Counted from the stretch's first letter, positions 25,400-31,462 are shown. The stretch: DNA of 39,915 nucleotides from UBA5209 sp964625015 (GCA_964625015.1 CAZUZI010000008.1:1-39915), one strand, 5' to 3'. Notes: a model not told the origin generated them from the letters alone. A program made the numbers and translations.

Positions 25400-25693
25400 A
25401 TGGACGCATGGAATCCAAAAGTAGATAAGCAAGGCAAACTTCATTGGATAAAAGTAAAGAAGATTGAATGGTCAACAGTTTTTCTCGGGACGATGGCAAG
25501 TTGCATGGTTCTACAGTTGTTTATAAATATTGTCTTGGTTGGGATGACATCGAGCATGAAGGACCAAGGCGCAGAGTTTAATAGAGGGAAGTTGTATGCC
25601 CAGAGTGATGCTTACAGATTTATAAAGAAATCAGACAGGAAACTGGCAGACAAGTATTATAAATTTCTGGAGGTGAGCACATGGCAAAAGTAA
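25400..25693 (+). CDS. Small one-span membrane protein
   Basis: 97 residues with AAAGGAGG upstream. A basic, Trp-containing N terminus (MDAWNPKVDKQGKLHWIKVK) leads into a membrane span (~30-52, FLGTMASCMVLQLFINIVLV) and a charged C-terminal helix (FIKKSDRKLADKYYKFLEV). No family is recognised. The 3' end overlaps the next gene by 13 bases. The Lys/Arg-rich N terminus suggests it stays inside the cell, with the C terminus outside. Confidence 0.55.
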   Translation: MDAWNPKVDKQGKLHWIKVKKIEWSTVFLGTMASCMVLQLFINIVLVGMTSSMKDQGAEFNRGKLYAQSDAYRFIKKSDRKLADKYYKFLEVSTWQK

Positions 25694-25914
25694 TAACTAT
25701 TTCAGAGATAAAGAAGATTGAGGTTGAAAGGAATGGGAAGAAGTATTCAATCTTTGTAAGACTAAAGCCAGATGAAAATGGTGAGTGCCATGATTTGAGC
25801 GTGGTTGATATTTGCGGACATAATATTCATCCGCTCCATTTTCAGGAAAGCAAGAAAGTAGTTATTGAAGTAATGGGAGAACTACTTCAACAAGCCAGTT
25901 GTTTATTAAAGTGA
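25681..25914 (+). CDS. Small hypothetical protein
   Basis: 77 residues with GGAGGTG upstream, overlapping the previous gene. It has an N-terminal beta hairpin (ISEIKKIEVERNGKKYSIFV), a central strand with His and Cys (NGECHDLSVVDICGHNIHPL) and a C-terminal helix (KKVVIEVMGELLQQASCLL). No catalytic motif is recognisable; the Cys/His in the middle could hold a metal but do not form a regular knuckle. Stop and next start are separated by ten bases. Confidence 0.55.
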   Translation: MAKVITISEIKKIEVERNGKKYSIFVRLKPDENGECHDLSVVDICGHNIHPLHFQESKKVVIEVMGELLQQASCLLK

Positions 25915-25924
25915 GGTGATATGA

Positions 25925-26227
25925 ATGGACAACACAAATTATCCAGCCAGGCCGATTAGCGAAGAGGATATAATTTCATCGCAATCATTCCATGAGAGAT
26001 TAGTTAAAGGAGTAACCTGGAGAACTAAGTGGTTGCTGGCTCGGCTCAAAAAGTTTAACCCAATCTATTTTAAGAAGGAGTATGAACATGATAAAGTTTT
26101 ACGCCACCCTAAAAAAAACAGCCATCGACGACGAAGGACAAGCGACAGTCACATTAACAGTTCCAGCGTCGGAGTTGCCGATGATAAATCATCTTACTCA
26201 ATTGACCAGAAAGTTGTTAGTATGTAA
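25925..26227 (+). CDS. Hypothetical basic protein with long out-of-frame overlap
   Basis: 100 residues, with GAGGTGAT upstream of the ATG at 25925. The first ~53 residues look like ordinary protein (ISEEDIISSQSFHERLVKG; WRTKWLLARLKKFNPIYFKK). The rest, from ~26088, lies over the next gene in another frame and is Ser, Arg and His-rich low complexity (PKKNSHRRRRTSDSHINSSS). The tail may be the by-product of a lost stop codon. The gene start is credible, the tail less so. Confidence 0.45.
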   Translation: MDNTNYPARPISEEDIISSQSFHERLVKGVTWRTKWLLARLKKFNPIYFKKEYEHDKVLRHPKKNSHRRRRTSDSHINSSSVGVADDKSSYSIDQKVVSM

Positions 26228-26378
26228 TATAGACTTGACACCAGAAGAAGGAGGTGGTAGAATATCATACCATGAAGAAAGAGAAGATGATAAAAGTAGC
26301 GATAACTCTTCCGAGTTACATGATTCAAGAGATGAAGCGGTCCACGGCGGAAAGCAACTTGAGTCTTGGGATTCGTAG
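26088..26378 (+). CDS. Small hypothetical protein
   Basis: 96 residues from ATG 26088, with AAGGAG seven bases upstream; ATG 26082 is too close to that site. Residues ~1-50 look like a folded alpha/beta unit (MIKFYATLKKTAIDDEGQA; VTLTVPASELPMINHLTQLT; KLLVCNIDLTPEEGG). The last ~40 residues, over the ribbon-helix-helix gene in another frame, are Ser, Glu and Asp-rich and disordered (DDKSSDNSSELHDSRDEA). No family is recognised. It is the middle layer of three genes nested in three different frames. Confidence 0.5.
   Translation: MIKFYATLKKTAIDDEGQATVTLTVPASELPMINHLTQLTRKLLVCNIDLTPEEGGGRISYHEEREDDKSSDNSSELHDSRDEAVHGGKQLESWDS
26235..26263 (+). promoter_or_regulatory. Internal promoter directly before the ribbon-helix-helix gene
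   Basis: TTGACA (26235-26240), a 17-base spacer and TAGAAT (26258-26263, five of six consensus bases). The predicted start, near 26270, falls almost on the ATG at 26272, which has no ribosome site of its own, so this promoter would make a near-leaderless message. It lies inside the upstream gene. Confidence 0.45.
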
Positions 26379-26466
26379 AGCAATAGTATATTATTTGAAT
26401 AAAATATGGGGAGATAAACATGAAGAATTTATTGGGCATAAAGAACGAAATACTGAAAGAGCTTGA
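26272..26466 (+). CDS. Ribbon-helix-helix (CopG/Arc-like) DNA-binding protein
   Basis: 64 residues from ATG 26272. After a basic N-terminal arm (MKKEK) comes the ribbon strand IKVAITLPSYMIQEMKR, a turn at STAESNLSLG and the second helix RRAIVYYLNKIWG, the usual order of a CopG/Arc fold, which binds operator DNA as a dimer of dimers. It probably represses or tunes a phage promoter. Start choice is uncertain: a GTG at 26254 and an ATG at 26287 are in frame, and none has a well-spaced ribosome site. It overlaps the upstream gene by 107 bases and the downstream one by 47. Confidence 0.65.
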   Translation: MKKEKMIKVAITLPSYMIQEMKRSTAESNLSLGIRRAIVYYLNKIWGDKHEEFIGHKERNTERA

Positions 26467-26815
26467 GAATCATACAAGTGTTAATCCTATCAACTCAAAA
26501 GAGCTGGAGGGATTATATAATTTATCTGGGTCAGAAGTAAGGGACATAATTAGAGAACTTCGCAGAGATGGTAACATGATAGGTAGCGGAAGCGATAGAG
26601 GAAGGCGACAAGGGGGCTACTACATTATCCGAACAATTGATGAATACACAGAAACAAGAACACACATTGTTAATCGTATTATTTCCCTGGCTAATACTGT
26701 GCGCAAGATGGATTATGCGGCAAAGATAAAATTTGGAATGACCAAAAGGCAGGAAAATTTATTTGATGAAGATGGAGGTGATGATTTAGACAAGAGCGTG
26801 GCTGGGATTATTTAA
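26420..26815 (+). CDS. Winged-helix-like regulator
   Basis: 131 residues with GGGGAG upstream. Residues ~5-75 look like a winged helix: a helix (KNEILKELENHTSVNPINSK), the recognition pair (ELEGLYNLSGSEVRDIIREL) and a wing RRDGNMIGSGSDRGRRQGGY with a strand YYIIRTIDEYTE. The C-terminal part is helical (THIVNRIISLANTVRKMDYA) and ends acidic. Similar proteins occur in early regions of phages of Gram-positive hosts. A transcription factor or replication-associated DNA binder is likely. Its start is nested inside the end of the ribbon-helix-helix gene. Confidence 0.62.
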   Translation: MKNLLGIKNEILKELENHTSVNPINSKELEGLYNLSGSEVRDIIRELRRDGNMIGSGSDRGRRQGGYYIIRTIDEYTETRTHIVNRIISLANTVRKMDYAAKIKFGMTKRQENLFDEDGGDDLDKSVAGII

Positions 26816-26833
26816 TTTTAAGGAGGAAAAGCG

Positions 26834-27208
26834 ATGAAGATTAGTGAATTGTTGCAAGCGAAAGAGGCCCTTATTAAGATACTGAATATCAAGTTGCCAG
26901 TTGAAGAGGCAATTAAAGTTGCCAAGTTTGTTAAGGAAATTGACCCTGAATTGGTAGCTTTTGAAAAGGTTCGTGAATCTATGATTAAAAAACATGGAGA
27001 GGAAGAGCCATCAAAAGAAGGACTACCTCCTACTGGCAGATTTAAAGTTAAGCCAGAGAATATGAAGGAATTTGGCGATGAAATGCAGAAAGCATTGGAC
27101 CAAGAAGTTAAATGCAAACCTCCAGTAATTAGCCTAAAAAATATCAAGGATTCAATTGAGCCGAGATATTTACATGACCTCTCATTTATGATTGTTGAGA
27201 TGAAATAA
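26834..27208 (+). CDS. DUF1617-like phage protein
   Basis: 124 residues with TAAGGAGG upstream. The N-terminal motif KISELLQAKEALIKILNIKL then PVEEAIKVAKFVKEID resembles the short helical family DUF1617, found next to recombination genes of phages. A Pro/Gly-containing loop and a C-terminal beta section (PPTGRFKVKPENMKEFGDEM; IEPRYLHDLSFMIVEM) follow. The function of the family is not known to me. It lies 12 bases before the putative annealing protein, so a role in recombination is plausible. Confidence 0.55.
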   Translation: MKISELLQAKEALIKILNIKLPVEEAIKVAKFVKEIDPELVAFEKVRESMIKKHGEEEPSKEGLPPTGRFKVKPENMKEFGDEMQKALDQEVKCKPPVISLKNIKDSIEPRYLHDLSFMIVEMK

Positions 27209-27220
27209 TAGGAGGATACA

Positions 27221-28000
27221 ATGGCTGAAGAAAATAAATTGGCAAAACAAGATGATGTAGTTCCAGCGTTTGCAATCACAATTGAAGAAGCGCAGAACAG
27301 ATTAAATCAATTACAGACATTCGTGAAAAGCCAGATGCAAAAAGGCGAAGATTATGGGGAAATACCAGGGATACCCAAGCCTTCTCTATTTAAGCCTGGA
27401 GCAGAAAAACTTCTTAATATCTATGGTTTTGGTTTTGAAGTAGAGCAAACTAATAAGATTGAGGACTGGGAGAAAGGGTTTTTCCATTATCAATACAAAG
27501 CCAGGATAATTAACAAGCGTAACAACACAGTTATATCAGAATGTGAAGGCTCGGCCAATTCAAAAGAAAAAAAGTTTGCCAGCCAGCACGCATTTTCCAT
27601 TGTGAATACCCTGCAAAAAATGTCGCAGAAAAGAGCTTTGGTTGGTGCTACATTGGCGGCAACCAGGACATCAGGATTATTTACGCAGGATGTAGAGGAT
27701 ATGGATGCAGCTGATTTGAATGGCAACAAAAAACCTGTCCAGAAATCTTACAACAATGCCAGGACTATTGATGTTGAGGCATCTTCATCAGAGCCTATAA
27801 GCCAGGAACAAATTGCGACAGTAAAAAAGTTGGCTGAAGTTGTAGGTTATGATTTAGCTGGTGCATTGCGCAAGCGTGGTAAAAACATTGAAGAGCTTAC
27901 AAAAACTGATGGCGATAAGCTCACAAACTATCTTAAATCACAGTCAAGAAAGATGGAGGAACGAGGGGAGCTCGTTGACATAAGCGATTATGGAAAGTGA
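27221..28000 (+). CDS. Putative ssDNA-annealing / recombination protein
   Basis: 259 residues with AGGAGG upstream. Residues ~25-150 show a set of motifs I associate with phage and mobile-element annealing proteins: KGEDYGEIPGIPKPSLFKPG, AEKLLNIYGFGFE, SECEGSANSKEKKF and NTLQKMSQKRALVGATLAAT with LFTQDVEDM. They suggest a Rad52/DdrA-like single-strand-annealing fold. A disordered linker (~165-195) leads to a small helical tail (ISQEQIATVKKLAEVVGYDL; RKRGKNIEELTKTDGDKL). It would anneal the strands exposed by the Cas4-like exonuclease upstream. Function is inferred; a non-enzymatic DNA-binding protein is the alternative. Confidence 0.55.
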   Translation: MAEENKLAKQDDVVPAFAITIEEAQNRLNQLQTFVKSQMQKGEDYGEIPGIPKPSLFKPGAEKLLNIYGFGFEVEQTNKIEDWEKGFFHYQYKARIINKRNNTVISECEGSANSKEKKFASQHAFSIVNTLQKMSQKRALVGATLAATRTSGLFTQDVEDMDAADLNGNKKPVQKSYNNARTIDVEASSSEPISQEQIATVKKLAEVVGYDLAGALRKRGKNIEELTKTDGDKLTNYLKSQSRKMEERGELVDISDYGK

Positions 28001-28259
28001 TAGGATATATCCAAACAAACGCATACGCATAACTCTTGGCGAAGCTAAAGATTTACGCAAAGTCAAAGAGGCCATCAATCAAATGCGTAGAGTTTGGTTA
28101 AAGCCAGGCTATAACGCAGCCGAGGACATGGGATGTTATAACATGGAGAAAAAGATACTCGAATATCTTGCAAAGAAATATGGCTTCAAGATTTCAAGTA
28201 TTGTCCAGGTTAGGCTTGATGACAGGGAAATAATCTTGAAAGAATTGGAGGTAAAATAA
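27990..28259 (+). CDS. Small hypothetical protein
   Basis: 89 residues starting inside the end of the annealing gene (11-base overlap); only a weak GAGG-like site is visible upstream. It has a basic N terminus (YPNKRIRITLGEAKDLRKVK), a helix (EAINQMRRVWLKPGYNAAE), a second helix (NMEKKILEYLAKKYGFKISS) and a terminal beta hairpin (IVQVRLDDREIILKELEVK). No family is recognised. Tight coupling to the recombination genes suggests a helper role. Confidence 0.55.
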   Translation: MESDRIYPNKRIRITLGEAKDLRKVKEAINQMRRVWLKPGYNAAEDMGCYNMEKKILEYLAKKYGFKISSIVQVRLDDREIILKELEVK

Positions 28260-28468
28260 TGACAGAAGCAGAGTATTGGAAAGAATGTTTTTCTCGTGCG
28301 ATGATGTTTGTAAGTAATATCCAGACAAATTTTAATGACCAATACAGGCTAATGGTTGCAGATTTATTAGACGCTGATAAGAGGTATTTAGAGTCTCAAC
28401 AAAAAATGGAGGAGAAAAAAGTTGAGCAAACAGTTCATAAACAGGGCGGCAAAGGGGAGAAGGATTGA
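28259..28468 (+). CDS. Small helical hypothetical protein
   Basis: 69 residues whose ATG shares its A with the preceding TAA, with GGAGG upstream. It is fully helical and charged (EAEYWKECFSRAMMFVSNIQ; YRLMVADLLDADKRYLESQQ; KMEEKKVEQTVHKQGGKGEK). No motif is recognised. The 3' end overlaps the resolvase-like gene by 47 bases and contains its ribosome site (GGAGGAG). Confidence 0.5.
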   Translation: MTEAEYWKECFSRAMMFVSNIQTNFNDQYRLMVADLLDADKRYLESQQKMEEKKVEQTVHKQGGKGEKD

Positions 28469-28787
28469 GAATAAGGTTCGTGATATGTGGGCTCTTAGAG
28501 GCTGGAGTGCTGACAGGAAAAATCGTCCAGCTTTTGGTGGCCGCAGTCATGCTTCCCCTGATTTATTTGGTTTGTTTGACTGGATTTTTATACGCAAAGA
28601 TAGATGTTATCTTGTGCAGGTTAAGACAGGCCAATGCCCGCCAGCGATTGTTGATGAGATAGGAAAGTTCCCATATAAATATAAAGAGATATGGACATAC
28701 AAAGAAAAGACCCGCAGGTTCAAGAGATACAGATGGACGACTGCAGGTCAACTAATTAAGGATTGGGTGATAGAAAATGGCAACTAA
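28422..28787 (+). CDS. Holliday-junction-resolvase-like PD-(D/E)XK nuclease
   Basis: 121 residues from a TTG start (GGAGGAG eight bases upstream). The fold and active site resemble archaeal Hjc and related small nucleases: a basic N-terminal helix with Glu (KGRRIENKVRDMWALRGW, E16), a Gly-rich loop, then SPDLFGLFDW (D47) and CYLVQVKTGQ (Q66 and K68), the E...D...(E/Q)xK signature. It should cut branched recombination or replication intermediates before packaging. Position beside the annealing protein fits. A VRR-NUC or general endonuclease activity is the alternative. Confidence 0.72.
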   Translation: MSKQFINRAAKGRRIENKVRDMWALRGWSADRKNRPAFGGRSHASPDLFGLFDWIFIRKDRCYLVQVKTGQCPPAIVDEIGKFPYKYKEIWTYKEKTRRFKRYRWTTAGQLIKDWVIENGN

Positions 28788-29103
28788 ATATTTAGCAAAA
28801 TTAAAGAAGAGCGAGAATAGATATTATGTTTCGGCTCGGTTTGATAAAGAAGGCCAGATGTATTCTGGAATATCTGAAGTGGTAATCGTGAAAGGGAGGA
28901 TTTTACCAGCTCGCAACCGCAACAGATTTTACTGGCATCATTCTTTAGACGAAAAAATATTAAAGCTGGTAGAAAGTTTCTTACATGAGCCAGTTAAGAG
29001 CGATAGTCAAGCTGAAAATGCACAAGGAAGCCAGTCGCAGGACAATAGCATTACTCCCGAGGATAAAGGTAATAGCGAGGTCATTCAAGGTCAAGACGAT
29101 TGA
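28777..29103 (+). CDS. Hypothetical protein with disordered tail
   Basis: 108 residues overlapping the resolvase stop by 11 bases. Residues 1-70 look folded, with alternating strands and a basic patch (YLAKLKKSENRYYVSARFDK; EVVIVKGRILPARNRNRFYW), then a helix (DEKILKLVESFLHEPV). The last ~38 residues are Ser, Gln, Glu and Asp-rich and disordered, exactly where the frame overlaps the sigma-like gene. The beta-rich basic N terminus could bind nucleic acid. No family is recognised. Confidence 0.55.
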   Translation: MATKYLAKLKKSENRYYVSARFDKEGQMYSGISEVVIVKGRILPARNRNRFYWHHSLDEKILKLVESFLHEPVKSDSQAENAQGSQSQDNSITPEDKGNSEVIQGQDD

Positions 29104-29323
29104 GCCTTGCGACCTTGAGGGAGAAGCTGTCATGCAATTATTTAGCTTCTTAAAGAAGAAGCACGGCCATTTTACGGATAGTTATTTGTCTCAACTCGCA
29201 AAAAGTAGAATTATTGATTATATTCGCAGGGAAGAATTTCATCAGAAGGTTATAAAAAGAATGAGGGACAAGGCTATTATGCTCCTTGCCCCCCATCTTG
29301 AAGAAGAAAACTATCTGCAATAG
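28985..29323 (+). CDS. Sigma-70 region-2-like protein (no region 4)
   Basis: 112 residues. Residues ~16-82 follow the order of sigma-factor region 2: a helix RRTIALLPRIKVIARSFK, then CDLEGEAVMQLFSFLKKK (RNA-polymerase-binding part, 2.1-2.2) and FTDSYLSQLAKSRIIDYIRR (2.3-2.4, which in sigma factors melts and reads the -10 element). The remaining ~30 residues are too short for region 4. It is the last gene of the + strand early operon, a logical place for a late-gene switch. There is no ribosome site; the start lies 119 bases inside the previous gene. The resemblance is by eye and the start is uncertain. Confidence 0.55.
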   Translation: MSQLRAIVKLKMHKEASRRTIALLPRIKVIARSFKVKTIEPCDLEGEAVMQLFSFLKKKHGHFTDSYLSQLAKSRIIDYIRREEFHQKVIKRMRDKAIMLLAPHLEEENYLQ

Positions 29324-29362
29324 CAAAATAAAAGAGACAATACTACAATAAATCCATAAAAT

Positions 29363-29411
29363 AGGCAGTCAATAAAATCATTCAAGACCTGCCTCCTTTA
29401 TATCTTTTTTT
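29363..29411 (+). terminator. Possible terminator between converging operons
   Basis: AGGCAG (29363-29368) pairs with CTGCCT (29389-29394), extendable by TC/GA across a bulged C, and a T-rich run (TCTTTTTTTAC, ending 29411) follows. It overlaps the 3' end of the last - strand gene. The T-run starts some bases after the stem, so termination would be imperfect. Confidence 0.35.
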
Positions 29412-29542
29412 ACATGGTCAACAAGCCATGCGGTAAAAGATAATTCCTTGTCGCACAATAACATCTTCAATGTTTTCCATAACTCTAACGGCAACCTAAC
29501 AGAAGTCCATTTGTATGGTTTAATTGGTTTGGTTTCTTCCAT
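29378..29542 (-). CDS. Ribbon-helix-helix-like small protein
   Basis: 54 residues: MEETKPIKPYKWTSVRLPLE and onward to DIKEAGLE. The segment TSVRLPLELWKTLKMLL followed by DKELSFTAWLVDHVKK has the strand, helix, turn, helix order of Arc/ParD-type DNA-binding proteins; the Phe-Thr-x-Trp-Leu ending of the second helix is typical. The ATG lies three bases after the upstream stop; the ribosome site is the AGGAAGG inside that gene. As last gene of the - strand block it could be an autoregulator. Not a toxin-antitoxin pair on present evidence, since no toxin-like partner adjoins. Confidence 0.6.
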   Translation of the reverse strand: MEETKPIKPYKWTSVRLPLELWKTLKMLLCDKELSFTAWLVDHVKKDIKEAGLE

Positions 29543-29544
29543 GG

Positions 29545-29778
29545 TTAAAATTCACCTTCCTCTTCGCAATCAGACGCATTTATCCCTTCGATAAGGTAAT
29601 CATCGGTTAAGCTATCTATAAAATCACCCAGTCCACAACGATAAGCCGTTGGGTCAACTTCTTCTAAAACATTGCTGGCATTATATTCAAGATTGCCAAT
29701 TTTAACAGGGTAATTATCGTCCAGCATTTCCCGATACATTTCCTCGGCTCGCTCTTCGGTTATAATATCTTTACTCAT
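29545..29778 (-). CDS. Small acidic hypothetical protein
   Basis: 77 residues, strongly acidic (MSKDIITEERAEEMYREMLD; EVDPTAYRCGLGDFIDSLTD; EGINASDCEEEGEF). The ATG shares its A with the TAA of the upstream gene, and GGGAGG precedes it. The TAYRCGLGDFIDSL segment, flanked by acidic helices, is reminiscent of short accessory phage proteins; no function is assigned. Net negative charge suggests a possible nucleic-acid-mimic or protein-binding role, which is speculation. Confidence 0.6.
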   Translation of the reverse strand: MSKDIITEERAEEMYREMLDDNYPVKIGNLEYNASNVLEEVDPTAYRCGLGDFIDSLTDDYLIEGINASDCEEEGEF

Positions 29779-29939
29779 TATTGCCCCTCCCTTTTATCAA
29801 GTTCTCGAGCCAGTTCCTGATGATAAACCAAGTCGCTAACTGAATAACAACCGACATCAAAAATCATGCTATCAAGTTCGTTAAACTCTTTTAACAATTT
29901 ATCTGTAGGAGCTTTTTCAATCTCTTCAAGTTTTATCAT
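29778..29939 (-). CDS. Very small hypothetical protein
   Basis: 53 residues: MIKLEEIEKAPTDKLLKEFN, then ELDSMIFDVGCYSVSDLVYH and a charged end. Both ends overlap neighbouring genes (ATGA with the gene upstream, TAATG with the one downstream), and GGAGG lies ~10 bases before the ATG. This arrangement strongly supports translation in spite of the small size. It is predicted to be two helices joined by a Cys/Tyr turn. No family is recognised. Confidence 0.55.
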   Translation of the reverse strand: MIKLEEIEKAPTDKLLKEFNELDSMIFDVGCYSVSDLVYHQELARELDKREGQ

Positions 29940-30109
29940 AAAACATCATTCCTCCATTGTTCATAATGTTTTTCGCAGACATGGATATTAAGGTCATTAT
30001 CAGGCCATTCGTCATAGTCGCAGTAATTTTCTTTTTTATCAATAGAAAATACTTTTACTACTGACCGGATATTATACTCGGCTTTTTTTGAGCAGTAATC
30101 GCATTTCAT
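29936..30109 (-). CDS. Small zinc-binding-like protein
   Basis: 57 residues beginning MKCDYCSKKAEYNIRSV and ending NIHVCEKHYEQWRNDVL. The CxxC near the start and CxxH near the end (Cys3, Cys6, Cys45, His48) form a typical treble-clef or zinc-ribbon pair. AGGAGGTG precedes the ATG. It overlaps the genes on both sides by four bases. Phages carry many such mini zinc proteins in early accessory operons, commonly of unknown function; they may bind host proteins or nucleic acid. Confidence 0.65.
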   Translation of the reverse strand: MKCDYCSKKAEYNIRSVVKVFSIDKKENYCDYDEWPDNDLNIHVCEKHYEQWRNDVL

Positions 30110-30342
30110 AGCGCACCTCCTACGACATCATCAGTTATGAAGTCCAGAGTATCCCATGTAATGCCGAGATTGCAGTCATGGCGATGATGTAATTCACGCA
30201 GGACAATCTCCGCCTTGCGCTTGCCTATTTTTATTTTGCGCTCTTTTGCTCTGTCAATAACATCGGCAATACCCCAGATAACATGAAGCTGTTTATATTG
30301 GTCAATGTTTTCGTCATCAAGTTTGTAGTATCCTTTAGCCAT
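30106..30342 (-). CDS. Small hypothetical protein
   Basis: 78 residues from ATG 30342, which has GGAGGAATAATT directly upstream; the longer open frame to 30393 has no such site and runs over the zinc-ribbon gene. Sequence: MAKGYYKLDDENIDQYKQLH, VIWGIADVIDRAKERKIKIG, KRKAEIVLRELHHRHDCNLG and ITWDTLDFITDDVVGGAL. It is helical with a basic His-rich centre and an acidic end. The C-terminal part is of a type found in several phage accessory proteins. Role unknown. Confidence 0.6.
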   Translation of the reverse strand: MAKGYYKLDDENIDQYKQLHVIWGIADVIDRAKERKIKIGKRKAEIVLRELHHRHDCNLGITWDTLDFITDDVVGGAL

Positions 30343-30344
30343 AA

Positions 30345-30476
30345 TTATTCCTCCTCCCTGAATTTTATGCTTTCTTTTCCGTCTCCGCACCATTTACACA
30401 GGCCAATATCTTCGTCATCGGTCATAGCAGGGTAATCGTATTTTTCACCGCAACAACGACACTTGAATTTTTCCAT
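30345..30476 (-). CDS. Tiny zinc-ribbon protein
   Basis: 43 residues: MEKFKCRCCGEKYDYPAMTD then DEDIGLCKWCGDGKESIKFR. Two Cys pairs (CxCC near residue 6-9 and CxxC at 27-30) make a rubredoxin-like zinc knuckle. AAAGGGGG lies ahead of the ATG, but inside a potential hairpin that also reaches the start codon. It ends two bases before the next gene and supplies that gene's ribosome site (GGGAGGAGG). Small size lowers certainty; metal motif and coupling raise it. Confidence 0.6.
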   Translation of the reverse strand: MEKFKCRCCGEKYDYPAMTDDEDIGLCKWCGDGKESIKFREEE

Positions 30477-30523
30477 ATTCTAAAAACCCCCTTTATCTTA
30501 GAATAAGCCGAGCCATATTCTAA
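30476..30523 (-). promoter_or_regulatory. Three-copy repeat forming alternative hairpins over a ribosome site
   Basis: Read on the - strand, TTAGAATA (30523-30516), its inverse TATTCTAA (30505-30498) and TTAGAATA again (30483-30476) follow the TAG of the upstream gene. The middle copy can pair with the first (10-base loop, ribosome site free) or with the last (14-base loop containing AAAGGGGG, with the A of the start codon in the stem). Only one pairing is possible at a time. Confidence 0.45.
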
Positions 30524-30730
30524 CTATATCGCAAAATATAATTGTCTCTGATGGTCAACCAATTTTCGTTTATCTTTGCCTAACATTTCCCGATACTCTG
30601 CAAGATTGCGACATTCGCACCCGTAAACTGTTAGGCCATAATCAGAATATTTTTCCTTGTTTTGGCATTTATTGATAAACTCTTCTGACGCTTGTATTGC
30701 TTGCATGACTTTATTGTCTGATTTTTTCAT
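30524..30730 (-). CDS. Small hypothetical protein
   Basis: 68 residues: a Lys-rich N-terminal helix (KKSDNKVMQAIQASEEFINK), a central Cys/Tyr segment (YSDYGLTVYGCECRNLAEYR) and a basic C-terminal helix (EMLGKDKRKLVDHQRQLYFA). The ATG overlaps the upstream TGA-type stop by four bases, and its ribosome site (GGGGGC-like) lies inside the end of that gene. No family is recognised. Confidence 0.58.
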   Translation of the reverse strand: MKKSDNKVMQAIQASEEFINKCQNKEKYSDYGLTVYGCECRNLAEYREMLGKDKRKLVDHQRQLYFAI

Positions 30731-31041
30731 ACTTTTGCCCCCTGTTTTGCTATAACTTTATTGAGTAAATCAGGGAAAGATTTTTCCGCTAACCCTTTGG
30801 CAAAATCCTCTTGCTTTTTTGAGGCTCTTTTAACCTCAAGCACGCAAACCCGATAACCAGAGAAGGCTTGACACAATTCGGCCATAACTTTGCCTTGCTC
30901 GTTGCGCTCTACTTCAACAGGCGAAACGGATATATAATAGCCTCTCGGGATAACTTGCCCCGTGAAGTAATTCATACCTCCCATATCATAGTAAAACTCG
31001 AGCTTGTAAGTTTTTCCGTCAATCTCTTTGTAATCTTTCAT
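30727..31041 (-). CDS. Hypothetical protein
   Basis: 104 residues with GGGGGC upstream. An N-terminal beta sheet (KEIDGKTYKLEFYYDMGG; NYFTGQVIPRGYYISVSPVE) is followed by AELCQAFSGYRVCVLEVKRA and a C-terminal helix (KQEDFAKGLAEKSFPDLLNK). The composition is that of a compact, soluble, beta-plus-alpha protein. Similar short proteins are carried in accessory early operons of phages of Gram-positive hosts, but I assign no function. Confidence 0.6.
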   Translation of the reverse strand: MKDYKEIDGKTYKLEFYYDMGGMNYFTGQVIPRGYYISVSPVEVERNEQGKVMAELCQAFSGYRVCVLEVKRASKKQEDFAKGLAEKSFPDLLNKVIAKQGAKV

Positions 31042-31042
31042 G

Positions 31043-31462
31043 TTATGCCCCCTTCCATTGTTTTAGCAGGGTAATATAGCCCTCAAGCGTGGTTATATTT
31101 TGGCGATGATATTCCCTCATGTTTTCTAATCTTGCTCGTTTTTCTTTATTTTTGGCTTTATCAACTGCACTTTTCAGTTTTTCGAGCATTTCCGCCTTGT
31201 TTATATAATCAAGTGGTGTTTTTACTTCGATTATGGGATAAGGCGAATAATAACGAGCAATCCCGATGTGTTTTGATGTTGTATTACTATATCCTGTTAT
31301 ATTGATTAAGGAATACTTAACGCCTTTGATGGTGATTATCTTTGCGAGCGGGTAATGGGATCCGTAGCTGTAAAGTGTATTATATTCAAAAAATAAGCTA
31401 TTGCAACGCCCGCTTGTTTCCTCTTGCTTGTAAAACTTTTCAACTAATTGATGATTATTCAT
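31043..31462 (-). CDS. Hypothetical protein, largest of the - strand block
   Basis: 139 residues whose ATG overlaps the upstream gene's stop. Beta-rich N-terminal two thirds (SLFFEYNTLYSYGSHYPLAK; IITIKGVKYSLINITGYSNT; HIGIARYYSPYPIIEV) precede a long basic helix (KLKSAVDKAKNKEKRARLEN) and a final helix (ITTLEGYITLLKQWKGA). It is Tyr-rich. No catalytic or metal motif is apparent. The beta domain plus basic helix would suit nucleic acid binding, but that is inference. Confidence 0.62.
   Translation of the reverse strand: MNNHQLVEKFYKQEETSGRCNSLFFEYNTLYSYGSHYPLAKIITIKGVKYSLINITGYSNTTSKHIGIARYYSPYPIIEVKTPLDYINKAEMLEKLKSAVDKAKNKEKRARLENMREYHRQNITTLEGYITLLKQWKGA

Noticed and set aside
26818..27279. 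A 153-codon - strand frame
   Set aside because: It covers two well-supported + strand genes with AGGAGG sites and is rich in Ser/Phe/Leu, as expected of a shadow frame.
27975..28004. TTGACA near the end of the annealing gene as a promoter
   Set aside because: No acceptable -10 hexamer occurs 16-18 bases downstream.
29378..29778. Toxin-antitoxin pair (ribbon-helix-helix protein plus neighbour)
   Set aside because: The neighbour is a small acidic protein without RelE/ParE, PIN or other toxin features.
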